DNA from: Tethya wilhelma
Lineage: Eukaryota > Porifera > Demospongiae > Tethyida > Tethyidae
Length of the DNA: 64,000 nucleotides
Direction: 5' to 3'
NCBI GenBank assembly: GCA_964030475.1
Contig: CAXIPT010000008.1
Span: forward strand, 1,367,634-1,431,633
This document shows, one piece after another, positions 22,973 to 33,797 of this stretch. Both the position numbers and the translations under genes were made by a program. Within the stretch, counting starts at the first letter, position 1. The number at the start of each line of letters is the position of its first letter. The notes beneath the pieces are model-generated. The model ran no database searches. It was not told the origin of the DNA and was given only the letters and a program-made list of their open reading frames with translations.

Positions 22973-24868
22973 ATGGAGAACCTTCTACCGTTTGTACCAT
23001 CATGGACCAACATTTCTTGGATAGTTGTTGCCTCCATCTTCACATTCCTAGCTGTCTTCATCCACAGGTTTGCTCTCCTGGATCTCCTCTTCAATGAAGT
23101 GGACAGGAAGTCAAAGAGAAATGGAGGCGAGCTAGTGGCATCTGTCCTCAAGGAGCATGGAGTCAAGTACGTGTTCACTCTCTGTGGTGGTCACATCTCC
23201 CCTGTGCTAGTCGCCAGTGAGAAGCAAGGCATCAAGGTGGTCGACACTCGTCACGAGGTCACCTGTGTGTTTGCTGCCGATTCTGTAGCCCGTCTCTCAG
23301 GGACCATAGGTGTGGCTTGTGTCACTGCTGGTCCCGGACTCACCAACACTGTTACTGCCGTGAAGAATGCCAGCATGGCCGAGTCTCCTGTCCTTCTACT
23401 GGGAGGAGCAGCCGCCACCATCATGAAAGGAAGAGGCTCCCTCCAAGACATCGACCAGTTGTCTCTCTTTAAGCCGCTGTGCAAGTACACAGCCTCCATC
23501 AAACGTATTCGAGACATCATTCCAACATTGCGTGAAGCCATCTGCATCGCTCAAAGTGGGATACCTGGTCCAGTGTTTGTTGAGCTTCCGGTTGATGCTC
23601 TCTACCCGTACGATATTGTTATGAAGGAGCTGGGGCCGAAGGGAGTCAAGACTAACACACTTGGAGGAAAGATCACCAACTGGTACATCTCCAACTACGT
23701 AGACCGGCTGTTTGCTGGAGCCTGGAAGTCATACGATATGAGCCCCCTTCCCGTATCATTCCCCACAGCCAGTCCCTCAGAGGTGTCCCGATGTGCTGCT
23801 CTGCTTAGAAATAGCAAAAAGCCCGTGTTCCTGTTAGGTAGCCAATCTACTCTTCCTCCTGCTAAAGCAGATGATGTTCATGCAGCGTTAAACAAGATGG
23901 GGGTCCCCTGCTTCCTTGGTGGCATGGCCCGAGGATACCTTGGTCGAAACAGTCCCTTTCATATTCGTCAGCGGAGAAGAGATGCTTTGAAGGAGGCTGA
24001 TGTTGTTGTCTGTGCAGGAGCAGTGGCTGATTTCCGTTTATCCTATGGTCGTGTTTTCAGCAGGCGCTCAAAGATTGTTGCTGTGAACCGTTCAAAAAGC
24101 AACATGAAAATGAACACGGATGTTTTCTGGAAAGCTGAGATGTATGTTCATGCTGATCCAGGCCTGTTTCTCGTTGCATTAGCAAAGGCTCTTGATGGTT
24201 ACTCCACTCCTAAAGAATGGCTGGCCACTCTCAATGAAAGAGATCGTGAGAAAGAAGAAGCCAATCTCAAGAAAGCCGAAGAGGTGCCTAAAAAGCATCT
24301 CAACCCACTCAAAGTGCTCTACCTAGCCGAAGAAGCACTCTCCACTAACAGCATCTTGGTAGCTGATGGTGGGGACTTTGTCGGAAGTGCTGCCTACATT
24401 ATGCGACCCCGGGGACCCCTCAAGTGGCTGGACCCCGGTGCTTTTGGAACCCTCGGTGTGGGGGGAGGCTTTGCACTGGGAGCTAAACTGTGCAACCCAG
24501 ATGCCGATGTGTGGATCATCTATGGAGACGGGTCGCTCGGTTACAGCGTGGCAGAGTTCGATACCTTCACCAGGCACAAGATCCCCGTCATCGCACTGGT
24601 CGGAGATGATGCCTGTTGGACTCAAATTGCTCGCGAACAGATCCCCACTTTCGGTAGTGATGTCGCCTGCAATCTTTCCTACTGTGACTACGACGTGGTT
24701 GCCAATGGTTACGGAGGGGTGGGGATCAAGGTGTCCAGCGAAATGTCCGATGAAGATATCAGCGATGCGTTGAAACGAGCCAAAGAGATATCGAGAGAGG
24801 GGAAGCCTGTCCTGTTGAACTGTCTCATTGGAAAGACCGACTTCCGCGAAGGATCGATATCTGTGTGA
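22973..24868 (+). CDS. ILVBL: ILVBL / HACL2-type thiamine-diphosphate enzyme
   Basis: Intronless, 631 aa, the usual length of animal ILVBL (acetolactate synthase-like, 2-hydroxyacyl-CoA lyase 2). An N-terminal membrane segment (about 14-37) fits an ER-anchored protein. The ThDP pyrimidine domain has TRHEVTCVFAADSVARLSG with the activating Glu near residue 94, then GPGLTN, ASMAESPVLLLGG and GPVFVELPVD. The ThDP pyrophosphate domain has GDGSLGYSVAEFDTF. The usual metal-binding Asn is Asp here (LVGDDACW; human GNDAGW, from memory). It should cleave 2-hydroxyacyl-CoAs in fatty-acid alpha-oxidation and sphingolipid breakdown. It is the only long intronless gene besides TENT5 in an intron-rich window, so an origin by retroposition is possible but unproven. 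Confidence 0.93.
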   Translation: MENLLPFVPSWTNISWIVVASIFTFLAVFIHRFALLDLLFNEVDRKSKRNGGELVASVLKEHGVKYVFTLCGGHISPVLVASEKQGIKVVDTRHEVTCVFAADSVARLSGTIGVACVTAGPGLTNTVTAVKNASMAESPVLLLGGAAATIMKGRGSLQDIDQLSLFKPLCKYTASIKRIRDIIPTLREAICIAQSGIPGPVFVELPVDALYPYDIVMKELGPKGVKTNTLGGKITNWYISNYVDRLFAGAWKSYDMSPLPVSFPTASPSEVSRCAALLRNSKKPVFLLGSQSTLPPAKADDVHAALNKMGVPCFLGGMARGYLGRNSPFHIRQRRRDALKEADVVVCAGAVADFRLSYGRVFSRRSKIVAVNRSKSNMKMNTDVFWKAEMYVHADPGLFLVALAKALDGYSTPKEWLATLNERDREKEEANLKKAEEVPKKHLNPLKVLYLAEEALSTNSILVADGGDFVGSAAYIMRPRGPLKWLDPGAFGTLGVGGGFALGAKLCNPDADVWIIYGDGSLGYSVAEFDTFTRHKIPVIALVGDDACWTQIAREQIPTFGSDVACNLSYCDYDVVANGYGGVGIKVSSEMSDEDISDALKRAKEISREGKPVLLNCLIGKTDFREGSISV

Positions 24869-25158
24869 CCATGAGGTAGTGATGTCATTTTAGGCTGAGA
24901 ACATGAGTAGTGTAGTGTATTCAGCAAGAATTCTTGCATAGGAGTTTTAAGTATTTAATTATTAAGTTTGTAAACGTTCATGCATGCTTATTTATCGGCT
25001 ATTTTGGTGCATGTGTGTCCGGTGTCAATTGACATGTTTGTTACTATGGTCATTTATCAAGTTTCACATATAGTAGTGTTGGTTGTTGTCACACTGTGAG
25101 ACAGGGTAGAACATTCCCATGGATGTAAGCAGCTCCACCTACACATTCCTCTGCACTC

Positions 25159-25164
25159 TATAAA
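25159..25164 (+). promoter_or_regulatory. TATA box before secreted Thr/Asn-rich gene
   Basis: TATAAA about 100 bp before the chosen start codon at 25263. A short upstream ORF (25220-25273, 17 codons) overlaps the main ATG in another frame and could lower its translation. Confidence 0.5.
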
Positions 25165-25262
25165 GGAGACTTCTTGATATCAATCCCTCACAATAACTAC
25201 TAGAAGACATTTAGTTTGCATGATTGCACGTACAAGTAGCAACAGCTATATACTCGAGCTAC

Positions 25263-26168
25263 ATGAGGATTAAGACTGGAACAGTGTTGATGATCCTTGT
25301 ATCATTATCTTGGCTGGTTGGGAAGAGTGCCGGGATCAATGGTTGTTTGGGTGAGGAACAAAGAGAAGAGCTCATAAGCAGCTCACTTCTTCAAGCTGTG
25401 GTTAAATTTAGACAACTCAAAGATGGAAAAGATCGAAGTGCTTTTACCAACAAAGAAATGGATGTCAATGTGACAGCAGTTGTGCCAACAGTGACCACAA
25501 GTATAGCAACTGAAACAACTGAGCAAATCAGTACAGCCACTACGGATGGAGCAAACACCAATCCACCAATCACAAACACTGAGGAGCCAAACAGGACCAC
25601 TAAGAAAATTATCGTGACAACAGATATACCAACAGTGACCACAAACATACCAACTGAAGCAACTGAGCAAATCAGTACAGCCACTACGGAGGAGCCAAAC
25701 AGGACCACTAAGAAAATCATCGTGACAACAGATATGCCAACAGTGACCACAAACATAGCAACTGAAACAACTGAGCAAATCAGTACAGCCACTACGGAGG
25801 AGCCAAACACCAATCCACCTGTCACAAATACTGAGGAGCCAAATAACATAAGCATGACCACCAAGGAAAATTTTGATATGCCAACCACAATCACTGAAGT
25901 AATGGATGAACCAACAATAGCTACAGAAATAACAATGACCACAGATGGCAATGGCAACTGTGGAAACAGTGGCAACAATGGTAATGGCAATGGCAATGGT
26001 AACTGTGGCAACAGTGGCAATGGTAACTGTGGTAACAGTGGCAACAATGGCAATGGAAATGGTAACTGTGGCAACAGTGGTAATGGTAACTGTGGTAATG
26101 GTAATGGCAATGGCAACTGTAGCAATAGTGGCAATAGCAATGGTGGTAACAATGGTAACAGCAGTTAA
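25263..26168 (+). CDS. Secreted Thr-rich, Asn/Gly-repeat protein
   Basis: Intronless, 301 aa from the ATG at 25263, chosen because it starts a clear signal peptide (MRIKTG, hydrophobic core VLMILVSLSWLVG, cleavage near SAG). A short ordered part with GCLGEEQREEL is followed by a mucin-like region of three repeats of about 36 residues (PTVTTxI, TEQISTATT, EEPN, TKKIIVTTD), then about 75 residues that are almost only Gly, Asn, Cys and Ser in NGNGNCGNSG units. Repeated Thr suggests O-glycosylation; regularly spaced Cys in a Gly/Asn background suggests cross-linked extracellular matrix or mucus. Family unknown. It converges with the PH-domain gene, 220 bp away, and I see nothing between them. Confidence 0.75.
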   Translation: MRIKTGTVLMILVSLSWLVGKSAGINGCLGEEQREELISSSLLQAVVKFRQLKDGKDRSAFTNKEMDVNVTAVVPTVTTSIATETTEQISTATTDGANTNPPITNTEEPNRTTKKIIVTTDIPTVTTNIPTEATEQISTATTEEPNRTTKKIIVTTDMPTVTTNIATETTEQISTATTEEPNTNPPVTNTEEPNNISMTTKENFDMPTTITEVMDEPTIATEITMTTDGNGNCGNSGNNGNGNGNGNCGNSGNGNCGNSGNNGNGNGNCGNSGNGNCGNGNGNGNCSNSGNSNGGNNGNSS

Positions 26169-26389
26169 GGTAGAAATTTTAATAATAACACAAACTGCAA
26201 TCACAATTATACATGTACACTCTTCATCACACGATGCATACACAATTAAACAACTTTCATTAATTTTATTTACACATAGAGAGTACATATAATTATTATA
26301 AATACAAACAAAAAATGATATCAATTACCGTGCATACTCAGAGGCACACAGACACTTAAAATAATGGGCACTTGTTTGAGACAAAATAC

Positions 26390-29300
26390 TTAAGAAAGCT
26401 CTAAGTTCAAACTTGCAATAATATCAACATCTGTTCGCTCATTCGTGTCCACAAACCCACTTCTAGTTACAGGAACAGATTTCACGACAGCTAAAAATGA
26501 GAAAGAGAAAATAAATCTTGTAAAATACAGTGAAAGCATTATTTTAGAGTGCAATAATAATAATAATACAGATCAGTGTAGCTTGACATGACATTCAAAA
26601 CATTCTATGACTCACAAAACATTATTTATTAAATTACCAATCTTCAGTAAATCGACAACAGCAACAAGCCTCTATAGTCTAATACACTCTTGCACTTACG
26701 TATAGAGTCACTCTTTTCCATGAGAGTACCATCGTCATCAGAGAAGCTGGATCCAAGATGGACATCTTGACCGTGAGCAGCTTCTTCATCAGTTGGAGGG
26801 TAGTGGGACTGAAGGAGAGGTTGATGATGGTCTACTTCATCTCTTGCAGAGCTGGGAAGGTGTTCCTCTTGTAGCTGAGCCTGAGAGAGAGATTGAAAGT
26901 GGACCAGTGATACTGTGGTAGTTATAATGTGGTCGAACTGATTTCTAAGTCAAAAGAGCTAGAAACAGGATAAGGAAAGTGTGGCAATTTCAAAAGCAGA
27001 AGTACATCATAGTGCTAGCTAATTTCTCCACTATGAACACTGTTCAGATTAGTTGAACGGCAGTGTGAAAAAGTTACAGCTGAATAGTAGAGGAATAAGA
27101 ACATGAAATTATATCGTATAACGGGAAAGTTTTGCGGGGGTTCGCGGTTTATGCAGATCACAATCCATCCATGAAAGTTTTTATCCGCAAAATTCTCTGT
27201 AATGTATATACGTATGGGCTTGCACAGCTCAATCGCGAAAGTAAAAATTTTAGACTAGAGACATCCGCGAAAGTCTGATACTGCGAACTTTCCTGCTATA
27301 CGGTACTCCATCAGTTCAAAATTGCTCCACTTTACCTTACATGTTATAGTGAAAGGCTGCATGAGTTTGCCAGCATTCTGAACACTCCAGAAAGAATACA
27401 CTACACTAACTAACCTTCAAGACGGCATCGCGATGTAGGGTGGCCACCTTGTTGTACTGTTTGAGTGTCTGCAACATTCCTACCCACGACTGCATCTCAT
27501 CCTCAGATGGAGCGGAGAGATGAAAGACACGATTAGTGGTATGGAGTTGAAACATGTTGGGATAGGGTGAACGACTGTGGAGAGAGAGAAGGCTTTGGAA
27601 TAAAGATACGATGCAAGGAGAGAGAAAACTGACCTTCCATGAAACACCTGAACTTGCTGGATGTCCTTTATGGGTATCATTTGTATTGGCTGAGAAATGA
27701 GACAGCAACAACTCAAGATGTGATCATCCATCGCTACCTTATATGGTGTACCTGTTCTGTTTTGTAGTAGGAGAGACCGTCAGTGTTCAGGACAAACAGG
27801 CGCTTCTTCCAACTCTTGACCTTTGCACCCTGTTTCACAAGGAAGCCTTGCTTGTGGACAAAGTTGCCACTGACATCCTAAGGGGGGAAAGGCATTGTCC
27901 GTGAATTCTGCACAACATGGTCAAAGCTAGCTAGCTTACAAAATCCATGTAGGCCTCTTGTAAAGTTGCATCTTCAGTATTGCTGCTGAATTGGCTGGTC
28001 ATACTGACATTGTCCCCATGACCTTCTGCCCCCGCGGAACCTTTAGGTGTCTCACTCTTACTGCCTCTTCTCAGCGTAGTATTGGCCATGTGGCGCATCT
28101 GACGACAAGGTGGGCATTAATTAGAATCAGACACTATACCCATAACCATTACATGACATTGTACATACTCTTTGGTTCAGTCGCCAGTTCTCTAGTGCTA
28201 ATGTTTTATTTGTTGCTGACTTCTCCTGGAGCAGTCGGATGAGAGAGAGTTTGACAGCTGCACTTTCATCCTCCAGGTTTCCAAGACGCTCCAACAATGC
28301 ATCTCGCTCTCTACACATACACACATTCCAATTTGGATGAGTGTTGCATTCTGTTAGCTAAAAACTAAGCAGTAAAGTTAATTTAATCAAATAGAAAGAT
28401 CAATGTGAACTTAACTTGTGTTCATTACCAGTATGTCCCTACCAATATTAATATCAAATTATTATGTGCAATATGATCGCCAATTGTTTTGCATGTAAAT
28501 TTCAAGGATTGCTGGCCAAATACTACAAAAATTATACGCCTCAAAAACCTTTAGCTATACAATAATTATAGCAAAAACTGTAGTGATTGCCAACTCACGA
28601 TTGCAGTCCAGCAATGTTTTCTCTCATCTCAACAGCTATAGAGATCTCCCTTGTGGCAATGTTCAGGTCCTGCATTGCCAGCGTCAGTTGGAGATCTTTG
28701 CTGGCTAAATCAGCAAGGATTTCAGTCAAGGATTGCCGCACCTGTGGAGGCATGGGTGTGAGGGTGTGAGGGTATGTGAGTGTGAAAGTGTGAAAGTGTG
28801 AGGGTGTGAGGGTGTGATGGTGTGAGGATGTGAGGATATGAGGGTGTGAGAGTGTGACAGTATGAGGATGTGATGGTGTGATGGTGTGTGGGTGAGTGCT
28901 TAAACAAATGTGTCCATGGATGACTGTGTCATCCATACACTATACCTCCTGGTTCTCATGATACATCTTCTCCTTTGTCTCCAATAGCTTCAGTCTCTCC
29001 TCCTCAAGGTCAGCCAGCTTGGACATGACTTGCTTCACGTCATTCTCAGAGTATGTGCTCAAAATAGAATCCCTGTTCCCAAGTTCCATCATTGATCCAG
29101 TACCGGAGTCAGGCACACTAGGAATGGCCGGCTGCACAGCTGCACTGTGATTGGAAGCCTTGAGTGGCGATTCAGGTGCTGACTTTATTGGAGAGTCATG
29201 TGACTTTGCTGGTGAGCCGTGCGACCTTGTTGGTGAGTCAAGTAACTTTGAAGTAGTCATTTCATCAGTGACGATAGATTCTCCAGTCAATGTTCCAGCG

Positions 29301-30439
29301 TTGGTTTCCTCACTGCCGGCTCTCTGTCTCGATCCACTCTCACTATCCTCCTTGGCTGCTTGACCTTTCTCAGGGGTTCTCTCCTGACTCATAGTCGATG
29401 AAGTAGAGCTAGTGATATCCGATGGAGCACTGGGTGTCCTCTCCAAGGGGGGCTTCTTGCGGTGTTTCCTCTTTGAGGAGGCTGGGTTCTCCTCCGAGAT
29501 GGACTGGAGGATGTTCCGATGGTGAGGGGAAGTGGTGGGCGTGGATCGTGACGTCACAGGCATGTTAGGCATGGTGGGTTGCCTTCTCAGTCGAGAGTAG
29601 CCAGTAGAGGACTGGTTGCTCTTGAAACAGGCTGCTGCCAGTTGTTGGCACACATCGATAGCCTCTCCAAGGTGAGTGTTGAGGTCATTGAACTGCTTCT
29701 CGTGTGGTGTAGGTTGCTGGTCTTGAGACTTGGGGTACATCTGCTGAGCTAGGTTGGGTTCTGCTGCACTCGCACTAGTTAGGCCTCCATACACCGACTG
29801 CCTGAAACCACGAGTGCTCCTTTGCAGGTTCTTGGACTCAGCCATGGATGAGTTCATTTCAGCCTTCTGTTTCACTCGGCACTCCAGAACCATGGAAGCT
29901 TCCTTGGCTTTATTGAGATGAGAGAGGATCTTACTGTAGTTGCGGGCAAGTCCACTCACTCCCAACTCCCACATGGCCAACAGTTGCCCCAGTTCCTTGC
30001 ATCGCACACACTCCTCCTCGGGCATAAGAAGACGAAGCTTAGCCTCGTCCATTCCTTGAGGGTGGCCTGGAGTGACTGTGAACTCTCCACCTTCAACTTG
30101 CACCACGGCACTGTAAGGATTAGTACCACTGATACAGGGGTCAGACTGCTGGGGGGATAACTTGGGATGGGAGCTTGAGGCCGAGGCTCCTTTGCTCTTG
30201 ACGGGGGACGAGTCTGTCTGAGGGGGTAAGTTGACGTAGGTATTGGGGGGAGGGACATCAGACTCAACAACCGGTAGAGCCGCTCCGTTCGGCTTGTCTA
30301 ATAAGTTTTCGTAAGTTGGATTGGCAGGATTAGCAGTGGTAGGTGTTGCCATGGTTTCTGAAGTAGGGAAGTTGACGTACGATATGAAAGTTGATCTTTT
30401 GGGCACTGATTTTCTCGTTTTCTTTCTAAAGAAACTCAT
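26390..30439 (-). CDS. Coiled-coil and PH-domain adaptor with N-terminal YxN motifs
   Basis: Nine coding exons: 28946-30439, 28599-28741, 28169-28310, 27940-28098, 27752-27877, 27634-27689, 27415-27574, 26700-26880, 26390-26490; 2562 bp, 853 aa. The N-terminus has Tyr21 (YVNF), Tyr43 (YENL) and Tyr68 (YVNL), each a Grb2-type SH2 site (YxN). Then come a CxxC-containing helical region (EEECVRCKELGQLL), a Ser/Thr/Pro-rich linker with KSAPESPLKASN-like segments, a coiled coil across exons 1-3 (LADLEEERLKLLETKEKM to ENWRLNQR), and a PH domain (about 605-710: GFLVKQGAKVKSWKKRLFVL to the conserved Trp in MQSWVGML). Likely a membrane-recruited signalling scaffold. I do not recognise an orthologue. 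The last intron-bearing linker is acidic. Confidence 0.85.
27114..27303. mobile_element. CCGTATAGC-type MITE (copy in PH gene intron)
   Basis: Ends TCGTATAACGGGAAAGTTTT (left) and AACTTTCCTGCTATACGG (right), with TA on both sides. Most of its interior matches 62237-62438 (for example TGTATATACGTATGGGCT and GACTAGAGACATCCGC), so these are two copies of one subfamily. It sits in the intron between exons 27415-27574 and 26700-26880. Confidence 0.85.
28745..28900. repeat. GAGGGTGT minisatellite in intron
   Basis: Irregular tandem array of 6-8 bp units (GTGAGG, GTGTGA) right next to the acceptor of exon 28599-28741. Length variation here could affect splicing. Confidence 0.8.
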
Positions 30440-32293
30440 GAATAAATGACTGTGGAGCTGTTAGCACACGCACACTCTTGAGTCGTGTTCATGCGTAAAT
30501 TCCACTAACACAGTCACACACGCACAAACTTGTTCTCTGCTGAAAGCAAACTCCAGATCTATAAAGGAGAAGAGTAAACAATACTTCTACTCTGCAAAGA
30601 TTTCCTGCAATAACTGGTCCATATCCATGTACATACAAAAACACAGTTTATAAACAGGGACTAGATAAGCTAGACAACTTTCAGACATAACAAGCTACAT
30701 GTACATACTGACTACTTACTTTCCCCATAACAATGTAAAGAGGGGGGAGGTGGGGGAGTTGCTTAAAAATGTCTGAAAATTAGTAGTTTTACATGTATTT
30801 TGTATGGGGAGGAGGTAGTTGAAAGGTGGGGGGAGCGCCCCCCTACCCTTGTTTGAGGGAAACACTGTATAGATAGCTAGCTACAAGTGTAGAGTAAAAT
30901 TTAATGTAGAAGAATACTCAGCTATTTGTGCTACAATAGATGCCCACTTGTTGCATGCATCATCTTCATCCAATGCAACCCTGAAGGCTGTCCAAAACAC
31001 ACACATTGCAATAATTATACAAACAAACAGCAACTGTCGAGAAATGTCTATCTAAACACGCCATCTCTGGTTTATTTCTCCTTCAACAAGCAAACAGCAT
31101 ACTAAACCATAGCAACCGATACAACAACAGCTGCTCATATGTCAAATAAGGTACCACACACACTCAATGAAGGCGTAAACACACTTCAAACGATAAAAGG
31201 GTATGATTGGTAGCAATTACTCGAGCCTATAGATACAATATATTCTATGACCACACTAGAAATAGTTTGTGTACGCATATATGTATGGATGGCTGATTGA
31301 GGCTTCTGTAATAATTGCTGTTATCATACATTGCCATAATTTGTTTACCTATGTTAGGAGAACAAACAGGCTTCACTGAACCAGGTAGACTGATACTTCA
31401 ACACTGGAACTACAAGGAAGTCATTACTAAGGTATGAAGCCACAGGAAGAATAGGGAAGCACTCGAGGCTGGGGCTAAGGCTGAAGGGAGAACTAGATGT
31501 AGTGTTTCCTTCGCTCCATGAACCAGGATTACACACCCCATGCACTGTCTACTCTCTCACACCCACTCACACTATGAAATGGTCAGTTGGAAACAGCCCA
31601 CCATACACGTACACACACACACACAATGATAGAGCACACTATTAAATAAGGAGAGACAATGAATAATCCAAAATCAACAAGTGTCGTAATCATATTATGC
31701 TGCTTGCTAAACATATGTACAGGGACTTTTCTGAAGACACACAGCTTCAGTTCACTCACACACCCACACTTGATACATACAAACTTAGAATAGACCATAA
31801 ATAATACGATTATCTATGCCTTATTAAATCATTGGCCACCTATCCTTGGAAAGAGTCTGGCTTGCCAGACTATCTAGCCCCTATCATAAATTCTAGTGTC
31901 CTATGCTATAGACATGTGGGCTGGATGATTGCAGCTGAACATGCAAATCTCCCACTGAATACAAAACTTTATGAAAGGATAAAGCCAACTGTCTGTCCCA
32001 AACAACCAGCAGAAACTGAGAAGTGCCCCACTAATGATGCAGATGTGTGATAAGATATATAAATCAAGCAATTCAGCCTGTACAAACAAGCACATCATAG
32101 CACTACAAAGCAGTGTTCCACCTACCTGATCCTCTGGAGAATTCGGCGTGGGACCTTGGCAAATCAAGACGAACACTCTAGTCTGACAAAGTCAGACGGC
32201 ACAGGCTGCTGACTGAGCATGAAGCTTGTTTGTAGAACAAAGGGGCGGGGTCAATGTTTGCGCCGTTAAGCGTCACGTGATCGCCAGCACGCG
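30440..32293. other. 5' UTR intron of PH gene and shared upstream region
   Basis: No coding gene found. On the minus strand a good acceptor at 30559 precedes a leader ending at the ATG 30439, and a good donor (CAG/GTAGG) at 32126 could end a noncoding first exon starting near 32200. I infer a 1.5 kb intron in the 5' UTR of the PH gene. Near WARS2 there are a GC box (GGGGCGGGG, about 32242) and an E-box CACGTG (32274-32279), so 32180-32293 would be a bidirectional promoter. Around 30835-30880 there is a possible transposon end (CAGTGTTTCCCTCAAAC on the minus strand). Confidence 0.4.
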
Positions 32294-33595
32294 ATGTCAC
32301 AAATCGGAAGGATTTTCTCTGGCATTCAGCCGTCAGGAGCGTTGCATCTGGGCAACTATCTCGGCGCCATTCGTCAGTGGGTTCGACTGCAGGAGAAATG
32401 CAACAGTGTACTGTACAGTATTGTTGATCTTCACGCCATAACTGTCCCACAAGCGCCACTGCTCCTCAGAGATCACGTGAGAAGCATGGCTATCAGTCTT
32501 CTGGCGTGTGGAGTAGATCCCAGCAAAAGTATTCTCTATGTGCAATCACAGGTGAGGTCAGCAAACACCCCCCAACTAACAGTACTATAGGATACCTGTT
32601 TCAATCTCTAGGTATCACAACATGCCGAGTTGTCATGGTTACTCTCTTGCAGAACCCCATCGGGGTGGCTGAATAAAATGACCCAGTGGAAGGTGTGTGT
32701 TGGTTACATGTGTGTTAGTATTACCACATGTTGTGTTGCCATGTCAACCGTCTCAGAGTAAAGGAGCCACTGAGAACAGAGATGTGGTTGCTCTTGGTCT
32801 GTTTGCCTACCCAGTCCTAATGGCAGCTGATGTCCTTCTTTTCCAGTGAGTCAGACTTTTTGTAAGTGTTGCATTAGGTGCAAGAAAAACTTTGTCGAGT
32901 ATTTTACACTTTTGGAGTTTTCTTTTCTCTCCAGAGCTACTCATGTGCCGGTGGGAGAGGACCAGGTGCAACATCTCGAGCTAGCCAGGGATATAGCCAA
33001 GTCCTTCAATTCCACCTACCAAAGAGACGAGCCATTATTTCCAGAACCAAAGCCTCTTCTAGGTTGGTCTGTTGGATGCCTTAGGAATCAATGATCGTGT
33101 GCACTTAAATAAATAATTATTGTAATCTTCTTTGTTTCTGTTTTAGGTGAAGTACAAAGAGTTATGAGCCTACGAAATCCGCTCAAGAAAATGAGCAAAT
33201 CTGACAATCAACCTCTTAGCACACTCAACCTGTCTGACTCGCCTGATGAGATACAAAAAAAGATCAGAAGAGCAGTAACTGATTCAAATGGCCGTGTGAC
33301 CTTTGAACCTGAGACTCGTCCTGGTGTAGCGAACCTTGTATCAATCTATTCCGCAATTAGCAGTCAAAGTCACGATGATGTGTGTGCATCGTTCGAAGGG
33401 AAAGAGACGGTGGATTTGAAAGATGGTCTAGTGGAACTGTTGGTGGATACACTGGGACCAATCCGAAACAAGATGGAGGAACTGTCAGCCAATCCTGACC
33501 ATGTGGATGCAGTGCTCCAAGATGGTGCTGACAGGGCTAGGGAGATAGCAGAGAAGAACTGGAACACTGTTAGAAAACTAGTAGGACTGTTGTAG
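32294..33595 (+). CDS. WARS2: Mitochondrial tryptophanyl-tRNA synthetase
   Basis: Five exons: 32294-32551, 32612-32692, 32757-32845, 32935-33062, 33147-33595; 1005 bp, 334 aa. Class I synthetase marks: [19 protein letters not shown] with HLGN as the HIGH motif, [32 protein letters not shown], and KKMSKSD as the KMSKS loop. The C-terminal helical part ends [11 protein letters not shown]. Bacterial-type WARS length, with no WHEP domain or long N-terminal extension, indicates the organellar enzyme. It charges mitochondrial tRNA-Trp. The targeting peptide is short or missing with this start ([10 protein letters not shown]); no better upstream ATG is in frame. Confidence 0.95.
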
Positions 33596-33797
33596 TGGAG
33601 ATTTGTTAGTGAAATTAAAATTTTAATCAATTAAAATAATATAATAGTAACAAAACCTCATGTAAACAACAACAACAAAAAACAAATATCTAATCATATT
33701 ATAGACGATCGACACAAAATTGAATGAAAAGCTACACTTCATAATTGATTTGTGCTTGTTCCTGTGAGTCCCTGTAACACACATGGAATTCAGTGGA

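Noticed and set aside
25383..26324. Two long minus-strand ORFs over the Thr/Asn-rich gene
   Set aside because: They mirror the repeats of the plus-strand gene in other frames (Val/Ile/Thr or Leu/Pro runs). They lack a plausible start context and domain, while the plus frame has a signal peptide.
30835..30880. CAGTGTTTCCCTCAAAC as end of a hAT-type transposon
   Set aside because: Only one end found; no inverted partner or target duplication located nearby.
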